58,915 bases of DNA, taken from contig NZ_BKBA01000015.1 of assembly GCF_007992835.1 (NCBI RefSeq), forward strand, positions 1-58,915, written 5' to 3'. The notes beneath the pieces are model-generated. The model saw nothing but the letters and a program-made list of their open reading frames with translations. It searched no databases and was not told where the DNA came from. Numbering within the stretch: the first letter of the stretch is position 1; the number at the start of each line of letters is the position of its first letter. This document shows, piece by piece, positions 46,420 through 53,994 of this stretch. The stretch is from Knoellia locipacati. GTDB lineage: Bacteria; Actinomycetota; Actinomycetes; Actinomycetales; Dermatophilaceae. Both the position numbers and the translations under genes were made by a program.

Positions 46420-48893
46420 TGCGTATGCCGTCTGCTCCCGTCGTCGTCGGTGCCTCCGGCCGCGCCGTGCCCACCTCGACCTACCGCCTCCAGGTGCACG
46501 GTGGGTTCGGGTTCGACGCGGCGGCGGAGCAGACGGCATACATCGCCTCCCTGGGGGTCTCGCACCTCTATCTGTCACCGGTCCTGCAGCCGGCCCCCGG
46601 GTCGACGCACGGCTACGACGTCGTCGACCACGGCCGCCTCAACGAGGAGGCCGGAGGCCGCGAGGCGTTCGACCGGCTCGTGCTCGCCGCGCACGCCGCC
46701 GGCCTCGGGATCGTCGTCGACGTCGTGCCGAACCACATGACCGTGCCCGACGTGACGTGGCGCAACGCCGCGCTGTGGTCGCTGCTGCGCGAGGGCCGTG
46801 AGTCGGCGGCGGCGCGGTGGTTCGACGTCGACTGGGACGTCGAGGACGGTCGCGTGCTCATGCCGGTGCTCGGCTCGTCCCTGGACGAGGTGCTGGCGGC
46901 CGGCGAGCTGACGGTGGCGACGGACGGCGGGGCCGCGGGCGACGAGACCGTGCTGCGCTACTACGACCACGAGTACCCCGTGGCGCCGGGGACCGAGGGC
47001 CTACCGCTTGCGGATCTCGTTGCGGCACAGCACTACCGGCTCACCTTCTGGCGTGATGGTGCGACGGACCTCAACTACCGGCGGTTCTTCGACGTCACCA
47101 CCCTCAAGGCGGTCCGCGTCGAGGACCCCGAGGTGTTCGAGGCGACGCACGCCCTCCTCCTCGAGCTCTATCGGGACGGGTCGATCGACGGGTTCCGGAT
47201 CGACCACCCGGACGGCCTTGCCGACCCCGGGGACTACCTCGCGCGTCTGGCCGACGAGACCGGGGACGCCTGGGTCGTCGCCGAGAAGATCCTCGAGGGC
47301 GAGGAGCAGCTGCCCGAGTCGTGGCGGTGCGCCGGGACGACCGGCTACGACACGTTGCTGCGGGTGCAGCAGGCGCTGACGTCGTCAGCCGGCGACGAGG
47401 TGCTCGACCGTCTGTGGGCCGAGCACGCGCCGGCGGGGCGCGGAGCCCTCGAGGACGTCGTGCTGGAGTCCAAGCAGCTCGTCGTCGAGACGGTCCAGGC
47501 GGCCGAGGTCAACCGGCTCATGCGGCTCGTCGCAGCGATCGTGCCGGGGGAGAACCTCGACGCGCTCCGACGTTCGCTCGGCGCCCTTCTCGTCTCGATG
47601 GACCGCTACCGCGCCTACCTCGTGCCGGGGCAGGCAGCCGACGACGAGCAGGTGGCCGTGCTCGACTCCGCCGTGTCGCGCGCCCGAGAGCTGCTCGACC
47701 CGGCCGACCACGACGCCCTCGCCGTCATGGACCGCCTCGTGCGCGGGGGCCACCTCCCGCAGGCGCAGGTCGGCGCCGACGCCGCCCGTGCCGAGCTCAT
47801 GGTGCGCTTCCAGCAGACCTGCGGACCCGTCATGGCCAAGGGCATCGAGGACACCGCCTTCTACCGCTGGTCGCGCCTGTCCGGTGCGAACGAGGTCGGC
47901 GGTCACCCGTCGCACCTGTCGATCGACGCGGACGCCTTCCATGCGTTCGAGGCGCGCCAGCTGTCGACGTGGCCGACGACGATGACGACCCTGACGACCC
48001 ACGACACCAAGCGCTCGGAGGACGTGCGGGCCCGGCTCATGACTCTCGCCGAGTCGGCCGACGACTGGTCGCGCTGGGCCCACGAGGCATCGGATCTGGC
48101 TGCGGCACACCGCTCCTCGCTCGTCGACCGGGCCACCGAGTACCTCGTCTGGCAGACCGTCCTCGGCGCCTGGCCGATCACGCCCGACCGCATCGAGACC
48201 TACGTCCTCAAGGCCGTGCGCGAGGCCAAGGACCACACCGCGTGGGTCGACGGCGACGCGGACTACGAGGCCGCGGTCGTGGGCTTCGCGCGGGCGGTGG
48301 TCGCCGACGCTGCGATCGCCCGACACGTCGAGACCTGGCTCTCGCTGCACGCGGCATCGGTGCGCGCCAACGTCCTCGGGCAGAAGCTGCTCCAGCTCGT
48401 CGCCGTGGGCGTGCCCGACGTCTACCAGGGCGCGGAGCTCCAGGCACTCACCCTCGTGGACCCCGACAACCGCGGGTCCGTCGACTACGCCGACCGCGTC
48501 GACCGCCTGGCCCGGCTGGACGCAGGAGAGCGCTCGCGCGACCTCGACGACGAGAAGCTGCTCGTCACCGCCGCCGCACTGCGCCTGCGTCGGGACCTGC
48601 CCGAGAGCGTTGTCGGACCTGCCTCGAACTATGCCGGCCTCGACACCTCGTCGTCGCACGCGCTGGCGCTGGCCCGCGGTGACGCGTCCGGTGCGCAGCT
48701 CGTCGCCGTCGTCACGCGCGAGGCCGACCGGCTCGCCGCTCGTGGCGGCCTCGGCGACGCCACGGTGTCCCTGCCTGACGGCGAGTGGCGAAATGTGTTG
48801 TCCAACAGCGACTCTGGCGTCTTCACGGGTCAGGCGGCGTTGACCGACCTGCTCGTGGACCTGCCCGTCGCGCTCCTGGTGAGAACGTCATGA
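46419..48893 (+). CDS. treY: Maltooligosyl trehalose synthase TreY
   Basis: An 824-residue GH13 transglycosylase that converts the reducing end of maltodextrin to a trehalosyl unit. Motifs: PTSTYRLQVHGGFGFD at the start, VVPNHM, GFRIDHPDGLADP (nucleophile Asp), WVVAEKILEGEEQLP (acid-base Glu), and TTHDTKRSEDVRARL. Length is normal. ATG 46419 overlaps the glgX stop. A GTATGCCG (46423-46430) is placed right in the first codons (Met-Arg-Met-Pro). ATGA overlap joins it to treZ. Confidence 0.96.
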   Translation: MRMPSAPVVVGASGRAVPTSTYRLQVHGGFGFDAAAEQTAYIASLGVSHLYLSPVLQPAPGSTHGYDVVDHGRLNEEAGGREAFDRLVLAAHAAGLGIVVDVVPNHMTVPDVTWRNAALWSLLREGRESAAARWFDVDWDVEDGRVLMPVLGSSLDEVLAAGELTVATDGGAAGDETVLRYYDHEYPVAPGTEGLPLADLVAAQHYRLTFWRDGATDLNYRRFFDVTTLKAVRVEDPEVFEATHALLLELYRDGSIDGFRIDHPDGLADPGDYLARLADETGDAWVVAEKILEGEEQLPESWRCAGTTGYDTLLRVQQALTSSAGDEVLDRLWAEHAPAGRGALEDVVLESKQLVVETVQAAEVNRLMRLVAAIVPGENLDALRRSLGALLVSMDRYRAYLVPGQAADDEQVAVLDSAVSRARELLDPADHDALAVMDRLVRGGHLPQAQVGADAARAELMVRFQQTCGPVMAKGIEDTAFYRWSRLSGANEVGGHPSHLSIDADAFHAFEARQLSTWPTTMTTLTTHDTKRSEDVRARLMTLAESADDWSRWAHEASDLAAAHRSSLVDRATEYLVWQTVLGAWPITPDRIETYVLKAVREAKDHTAWVDGDADYEAAVVGFARAVVADAAIARHVETWLSLHAASVRANVLGQKLLQLVAVGVPDVYQGAELQALTLVDPDNRGSVDYADRVDRLARLDAGERSRDLDDEKLLVTAAALRLRRDLPESVVGPASNYAGLDTSSSHALALARGDASGAQLVAVVTREADRLAARGGLGDATVSLPDGEWRNVLSNSDSGVFTGQAALTDLLVDLPVALLVRTS

Positions 48894-50617
48894 TCGAGGT
48901 GTGGGCGCCGCAGGCGCAGCAGGTCGAGCTCGAGCTCGGCGCTCCCGACGAGCCGCGTGAGCGGCTGCCGATGGTGCGCGACGACCGCGGATGGTGGCGC
49001 TGGGAGGGTGAGCACACGGCATACGACGTCGTCGACTATGCGTTCGTGCTCGACGGTGAGGAGCCGGCGCTCCCGGACCCGCGCAGCGCATGGCAGCCGC
49101 ACGGTGTCGACGGGCCGAGCCGGGTGTTCGACACCGCCGCCCACGAGTGGCGTGACTCCGGCTGGCGAGGACCGCGCGACGGCGCCGGCACCCTCGGCGG
49201 GGTCGTCTACGAGCTCCACATCGGGACGTTCACGGCAGAGGGCACCTTCGACTCCGCGGTCGAGCGGCTCGACCACCTCGTCGACCTCGGCGTCGACGTC
49301 GTCGAGATCCTCCCCGTGGCTGCCATCCCGGGGCGTTGGGGCTGGGGCTACGACGGCGTCGACCTGTATGCCGTCCACGACGCCCTCGGTGGTCCGGCCG
49401 CCTTCCAGCGTTTCGTCGACGCCTGCCACGAGCGCGGGCTCGGCGTCTGCCTCGACGTCGTCTACAACCACCTCGGGCCGAGCGGGAACTACCTCGGTCG
49501 GTTCGGGCCGTACTTCACGCAGACCCACATGACGCCGTGGGGACCGGCGGTCAACCTCGACACGCCCGGGTCGCACGAGGTGCGCGCGTTCATCGTCGAG
49601 AACGCCCTGCGCTGGCTGCGCGACTTCCACGTCGACGCGCTGCGGCTCGACGCCGTCCACGCCCTCGTCGACGAGGGTGAGCGGCACCTGCTCGTCGAGC
49701 TGTCCGACGCGGTCGCCGATCTCGCGCGTGAGCTCGGCCGGCCTCTCGACCTCATCGCCGAGAGCGACCTCAACGACACGACGATGGTCACGCCGACGGC
49801 CGACGGCGGTCTCGGCATGACGGCGCAGTGGGCGGACGACGTGCACCACGGGCTGCACGTCGCGCTCACCGGCGAGACGCAGGGCTACTACGAGGACTTC
49901 GCCGGTGGCACGCGGGCCCTGCCCGACGGCGGGCCGCTCGACGTGCTCGCGAAGGTCCTCACCCGCGGCTTCCTGCACGACGGCACGTGGTCGAGCTTCC
50001 GCGGCCGCGAGTGGGGGCGTCCGGTCGACGTCGACGCCCTCGACGGGCGGCGGCTCGTGACCTACCTCCAGACCCACGACCAGGTCGGCAACCGCGCGAC
50101 CGGCGACCGGATTTCGGCCTCGCTCACGCCGGGGCGGGTGGCGATCGGCGCCGCGCTGTACCTGCTCGGGCCCGGCACGCCGATGGTCTTCATGGGCGAG
50201 GAGTTCGCGGCCTCGACGCCGTGGCAGTTCTTCACCGACTTCACGGACGAGGGCATGGCCGAGGCGGTGCGGGCCGGCCGTCGGGCCGAGTTCGGGTCGC
50301 ACGGATGGGCCGACACGGTGCCGGACCCGCAGGCGCGCTCGACTCGTGACGCGAGCGTGCTGCGGTGGGACGAGCTGTCCTCCGAGCCGCACGCCTCGCT
50401 GTTCGGCTGGTACCGCCGGCTCATCGCGCTGCGCCGTGAGGTGCTGGGCACGGATGAGACCCGGTTCGCGGACGTCACCTGCTCGGTCGAGGACGACGGC
50501 GACACCTTCGTCATGACCCACCGCGGCATCGAGGTCCGCGCCGACCTCGCGAGCGACACGGTGACCGTCACGACCACGGGCGCGGACGGCACAGCGGAGC
50601 CGCTGCACTTCCCCTGA
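48890..50617 (+). CDS. treZ: Malto-oligosyltrehalose trehalohydrolase TreZ
   Basis: A 575-residue GH13 hydrolase that releases trehalose from maltooligosyl trehalose. It has an N-terminal E-set domain (EVWAPQAQQVELEL), then VVYNHLGPSGNYL, ALRLDAVHAL (nucleophile), LIAESDLND (acid-base), LQTHDQVGNRATGDR and FMGEEFAASTPWQFFTDF. ATG 48890 is fixed by the ATGA overlap with treY. It ends the trehalose operon, followed by a strong hairpin. Confidence 0.96.
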   Translation: MIEVWAPQAQQVELELGAPDEPRERLPMVRDDRGWWRWEGEHTAYDVVDYAFVLDGEEPALPDPRSAWQPHGVDGPSRVFDTAAHEWRDSGWRGPRDGAGTLGGVVYELHIGTFTAEGTFDSAVERLDHLVDLGVDVVEILPVAAIPGRWGWGYDGVDLYAVHDALGGPAAFQRFVDACHERGLGVCLDVVYNHLGPSGNYLGRFGPYFTQTHMTPWGPAVNLDTPGSHEVRAFIVENALRWLRDFHVDALRLDAVHALVDEGERHLLVELSDAVADLARELGRPLDLIAESDLNDTTMVTPTADGGLGMTAQWADDVHHGLHVALTGETQGYYEDFAGGTRALPDGGPLDVLAKVLTRGFLHDGTWSSFRGREWGRPVDVDALDGRRLVTYLQTHDQVGNRATGDRISASLTPGRVAIGAALYLLGPGTPMVFMGEEFAASTPWQFFTDFTDEGMAEAVRAGRRAEFGSHGWADTVPDPQARSTRDASVLRWDELSSEPHASLFGWYRRLIALRREVLGTDETRFADVTCSVEDDGDTFVMTHRGIEVRADLASDTVTVTTTGADGTAEPLHFP

Positions 50618-50632
50618 CCGGACCCCGACTGA

Positions 50633-50679
50633 TGGCCCGACTGGGACACCTCGCTGCGCTCGGTGTCCCAGTCGGGCCA
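50633..50679. terminator. Bidirectional terminator between treZ and thioesterase
   Basis: An 18-bp perfect stem pairs 50633-50650 with 50662-50679 (core GACTGGGACACC/GGTGTCCCAGTC) with an 11-base loop. It lies between converging genes and is symmetric, so it can end both. Confidence 0.85.
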
Positions 50680-50694
50680 CCACTCGGGCGCAGT

Positions 50695-51654
50695 TCAGTC
50701 GCGGACGCGGAGCATGCCCTCTTGGGCGGTGGAGGCGACGAGCGTCCCGTCGGCGGTGAACATCCGGCCGATCGACAGGCCGCGCCCGCCCTGGGCCGAA
50801 GGGGACTGCTGGGCGTAGAGCAGCCAGTCGTCGGCGCGGGCAGGGCGGTGGAACCACATCGCGTGGTCGAGGCTGGCGACGTTGAGCCCGCCGCCGACCC
50901 ACTGCCGGCCGTGGCGTCGCAGCACCGGCTCGAGCAGCGCGTAGTCGGAGGCGTAGGCCAGCACGGCCGAGTGCAGCAGCGGGTCGTCCGGCAGCCGCCC
51001 GACCGCGCGGGTCCACACGCTTTGGTGTGCGACCTGCTCCTCGCCGGGTGAGAGGAACAGCTGACCCTCGACGTGGCGCTGCTCGATCGCGCGGTCGGCG
51101 ACGTGCTTGGCGCTCGGGTGGTCGATGCCGCCGAAGACGTCGCTGAGCGACTGCAGGCCCTCGGGTCCGGGCACGTCGGGCATCTCGTCCTGGTGGTCGA
51201 GCCCCCCGGCGTGCTCCTGGAACGAGCAGCTCATCGACAGGATCGGCTTGCCGTTCTGGATGGCGTGGGCGCGACGTGTCGAGAACGACCGCCCGTCACG
51301 CATCCGCTCGACCGCGAACGTGATGGGCTGCGTGTCGTCGCCGGGGCGCATGAAGTAGCCGTGGAGCGAGTGGATCGGTCGGGGAGCGCCGTTCTCGCCG
51401 GCCTGGACGGTGCGCCCGCACGCGACCACTCCCTGGGCGAGGACCTGACCGCCGAAGACCCGGCCATGGGGCATCTTCTGGCTCTGCCCGCGGAAGAGCG
51501 TCATCTCCTCGGCGAACGTCATCGGAGCCCGGCCCTCGACCCCGTCCTCGCCGATGGAGGCGGTGACGTTGATGTCCGCGCGACCGATCTCCTCGAGGTC
51601 GAGCACGGCCAACAGCTGGGCCAGGGCGGGTGGGGTGTCAGGCGAGTCGGTCAC
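50695..51654 (-). CDS. Acyl-CoA thioesterase II (TesB-like)
   Basis: A 319-residue double-hotdog thioesterase hydrolysing acyl-CoA. Motifs: FRGQSQKMPHGRVFGGQVLAQ, SLHGYFMRPGDDTQPI, VERMRDGRSFSTRRAHAIQNGKPI, with WLLYAQQSPSAQGGRGLSIGRMF at the end. The active-site Asp, Ser/Thr and Gln regions are of the normal type (SLDHAMWFHRP). GTG 51654 is chosen because TAGGGT ends seven bases before it, while a GTG at 51663 overlaps that element. Confidence 0.93.
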   Translation of the reverse strand: MTDSPDTPPALAQLLAVLDLEEIGRADINVTASIGEDGVEGRAPMTFAEEMTLFRGQSQKMPHGRVFGGQVLAQGVVACGRTVQAGENGAPRPIHSLHGYFMRPGDDTQPITFAVERMRDGRSFSTRRAHAIQNGKPILSMSCSFQEHAGGLDHQDEMPDVPGPEGLQSLSDVFGGIDHPSAKHVADRAIEQRHVEGQLFLSPGEEQVAHQSVWTRAVGRLPDDPLLHSAVLAYASDYALLEPVLRRHGRQWVGGGLNVASLDHAMWFHRPARADDWLLYAQQSPSAQGGRGLSIGRMFTADGTLVASTAQEGMLRVRD

Positions 51655-51661
51655 AGGCGTC

Positions 51662-51667
51662 ACCCTA
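51662..51667 (-). promoter_or_regulatory. Leaderless -10 element for thioesterase II gene
   Basis: TAGGGT on the minus strand (complement of 51662-51667) ends seven bases before GTG 51654. It rules out the in-frame GTG at 51663 as start. Confidence 0.5.
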
Positions 51668-51682
51668 ACGACGACTCGCGGG

Positions 51683-53140
51683 TCAGGCGACGAGCGGTCC
51701 GCGGGGGTGTGGGGCGCGACGACCGTGAGCCGCGGCGCTGCCGTCGGCGACCCGGGCCAGGGCTCGCACCAGCCGCTCGACCGCCTCGGTGAGCTCCTCG
51801 GGGGAGAGCACGTAGGGCAGCCGGATCCACCGGTCGAGCCCGCCGGCCGCCGCGAACCGAGGCCCGCTCGCGAAGAGCAGCCCCTCGTCCTCGGCGGCGA
51901 GCGTCACCTGGAGGGCGACCGGCTCGGGGAGCTCCACCCACAGCGAGAGACCGCCGCGCGGCATGACGAACCGCAGCTGCGGGCACCGCGTCCGCAGGGC
52001 CTCGGCCAGCGCGTCGCGTGACTCGACCAGCTGGCGGCGCCGCTCCTGGGTGATGCCGGGGGAGGCGCGCATGAGGTGGAGCAGGACGAGCTGGTCGATG
52101 ACCGGGGCGCCGATGTCGAGCGGCACCCGCGCCGAGTGCAGAGACTCGTGGAGGTGCTTCGGTGCGCGGATCCAGCCGATGCGCAGCCCGCCCCAGTGCG
52201 ACTTCGAGGCGCTGCCGATCGAGACGGTGTCGGCGTGGTGGGCACCGAACGGCAGCGGCATCGGGCCCTCGTGGTCGAGCCCGAGCTCCACCACCGTCTC
52301 GTCGACGATGGCGGTGGTCCGGCTCTGCCGCAACGCCTTGGCGACGAGGGCACGCTGCTCGTCGGTCATGAGGTTGCCCGTCGGGTTGTGGAAGTCGGGC
52401 AGGAGGAAGGCCGCGCGCGCACCGGACGCGCGGATCGTCGAGGTCATCGTCGGGACGTCCCACCCCGTCGGCTCGACGGGCACGGCCGCGATGCGCGCCC
52501 GGAGCTGGCGCAGCGTCGGGAAGATGTTGGGGTAGGTCGGCGTCTCCATGAGGACCGTGTCGCCGGGGGAGAGCAGGGCGCGCGCGGCGATGGCCGTGCC
52601 GACGACGGCGCCGGTCGTCACGAACACCTCGTCCGCCGTCGTGGGCAGCCCCCGGTCCGAGTAGTGGGCGGCGATGACCTCGCGCAGCTCGGGGAGCCCG
52701 TCGACGAGGTAGCCGGTACCGCACAGGTAGTCGGGCGAGGCCGCGATCGCCGCCTCCGCCGCCTGCGTCATCCCCGCCGGGGCCCGCTGCGCGGCGCAGG
52801 TGAGGTCGATGGTCCCCTCCGGCACGTCGGGCGACAGGTGGAGGCCGGTGTCGCGCCGGACCACGCCCTGGGGAAGGCTCGCGACGCTCCCCGAGCCACG
52901 ACGGGAGGTGAGGTAGCCGCGGTCGCGCAGCACGGCATACGCGCTGCTCACCGTCGTGCGGCTCAGTCCGAGCGCGCCGGTGAGGTCGCGCTCGCTCGGC
53001 AGTCGGGTGCCCACGGCGATCCGGCCGTCGGCGATGAGGAGGCGCAGCGCGTCCGCGACGAGCTGGTATGCCGGCCCGTCACCTCGCGTGGGTCCGATGA
53101 GGTCCGCGGTGCGCGCGGCGGAGAGCACGGGAGCAACCAT
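51683..53140 (-). CDS. MocR-family regulator (GntR HTH fused to aminotransferase domain)
   Basis: A 485-residue fusion. Residues ~10-80 are a GntR winged helix (GTRLPSERDLTGALGLSRTTVSSAYAVLRDRGYLTSRRGSGS). The rest is a fold-type I aminotransferase with the PLP-lysine in SIGSASKSHWGGLRIGW and substrate motifs NPTGN, VDETVVELGLD. These proteins sense PLP or a derivative. It is divergent from a YczE-type membrane gene, the arrangement of Bacillus YczR/YczE, so that gene is its probable target. ATG 53140 is used with the GACAGT element inside the operator. Confidence 0.92.
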   Translation of the reverse strand: MVAPVLSAARTADLIGPTRGDGPAYQLVADALRLLIADGRIAVGTRLPSERDLTGALGLSRTTVSSAYAVLRDRGYLTSRRGSGSVASLPQGVVRRDTGLHLSPDVPEGTIDLTCAAQRAPAGMTQAAEAAIAASPDYLCGTGYLVDGLPELREVIAAHYSDRGLPTTADEVFVTTGAVVGTAIAARALLSPGDTVLMETPTYPNIFPTLRQLRARIAAVPVEPTGWDVPTMTSTIRASGARAAFLLPDFHNPTGNLMTDEQRALVAKALRQSRTTAIVDETVVELGLDHEGPMPLPFGAHHADTVSIGSASKSHWGGLRIGWIRAPKHLHESLHSARVPLDIGAPVIDQLVLLHLMRASPGITQERRRQLVESRDALAEALRTRCPQLRFVMPRGGLSLWVELPEPVALQVTLAAEDEGLLFASGPRFAAAGGLDRWIRLPYVLSPEELTEAVERLVRALARVADGSAAAHGRRAPHPRGPLVA

Positions 53141-53142
53141 GG

Positions 53143-53180
53143 GGCCACTGTCGCACAAGTGGCCATGGATTCGAAGGCCA
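53143..53180. promoter_or_regulatory. MocR/YczE operator region
   Basis: GGCCACT (53143-53149) and AGTGGCC (53158-53164) are inverted repeats over an 8-base spacer. GGCCA also recurs at 53161-53165 and 53176-53180. The MocR -10 (GACAGT, complement of 53147-53152, six bases before ATG 53140) is buried in the repeat, so binding would repress mocR and act on yczE. Confidence 0.5.
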
Positions 53181-53190
53181 ATCGTGGTCG

Positions 53191-53994
53191 ATGATGGTCC
53201 GCATGAGCCCGATCCAGACCCTGCGCCGCGGGGCCGCCCGACGTGTCGACCTCGTCCCGATGACCCCGATGGAGCAGCTGCGTGCCGGCTCCACCGTGCG
53301 CCGCGTGAGCCAGCTGCTCGTCGGGCTCTGGCTCTACGGCACGGCGATGGCGATGTTCATCCGGGCCGAGCTGGGGCTCGACCCGTGGGACGTCTTCCAC
53401 TACGGCGTGCAGGACAAGGTCGGGTGGAGCTTCGGGACGGTCGTCATCGTCGTCGGCATCCTCGTGCTGCTGCTCTGGATCCCGCTGCGCCAGTGGCCCG
53501 GGCTGGGGACGATCGCCAACGTGTTCGTCATCGGCATCGCCACGGACGTCATGCTGTCGGTCGTCGAGACCCCGGAGGCCCTGTGGTTGAGGGTGACGAT
53601 GCTGCTCGGCGGGATCGTCGTCAACGGTCTCGGTGGAGCGCTCTACATCGGCAGCCAGTACGGCCCCGGTCCCCGCGACGGGCTCATGACCGGGCTCGCC
53701 CGCCGTACGGGTCTGTCGATCCGGCTCATCCGCACCGGTCTCGAGGTCACCGTGCTCGTCATCGGCTGGCTGCTCGGCGGCGTCGTCGGCGTCGGGACGG
53801 TGCTCTATGCGCTGCTCATCGGGCCGGCGGTCCAGGCGTTCCTGCCGCTCGTCACGGTGCGGGTCACCCCGCCGGCGCGTGCGGCGCGCGGCGAGTCCGA
53901 CCCCTCAGCCATCGACGGCCAGGGCGAACGGCAGGACGCCGTCGACCCCCGCCCGGCGGAGCTCGCGACCAGCGACGGTGAGCGTCCAGCGTGA
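53191..53994 (+). CDS. YczE/YitT-type membrane protein
   Basis: A 267-residue protein of the YczE family with about five helices (LLVGLWLYGTAMAMFIRAELGL, VVIVVGILVLLLWIP, GTIANVFVIGIATDVML, MLLGGIVVNGLGGALYIG, LEVTVLVIGWLLGGVVGVG). The conserved GPRDGLMTGLARRTG motif is present. The C-terminal ~46 residues (after VRVTPP) are hydrophilic and lie antisense to the end of recQ with a 90-base overlap; family members are usually shorter, so the tail may be unimportant. Start may also be ATG 53194 or 53203. A transport or sensory role is assumed from its MocR partner. Confidence 0.85.
   Translation: MMVRMSPIQTLRRGAARRVDLVPMTPMEQLRAGSTVRRVSQLLVGLWLYGTAMAMFIRAELGLDPWDVFHYGVQDKVGWSFGTVVIVVGILVLLLWIPLRQWPGLGTIANVFVIGIATDVMLSVVETPEALWLRVTMLLGGIVVNGLGGALYIGSQYGPGPRDGLMTGLARRTGLSIRLIRTGLEVTVLVIGWLLGGVVGVGTVLYALLIGPAVQAFLPLVTVRVTPPARAARGESDPSAIDGQGERQDAVDPRPAELATSDGERPA

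Noticed and set aside
44107-46578. An 823-codon open frame antisense to glgX
   Set aside because: It is low-complexity (Val/Asp/Arg-rich) with no motif; GlgX on the plus strand has all catalytic residues.
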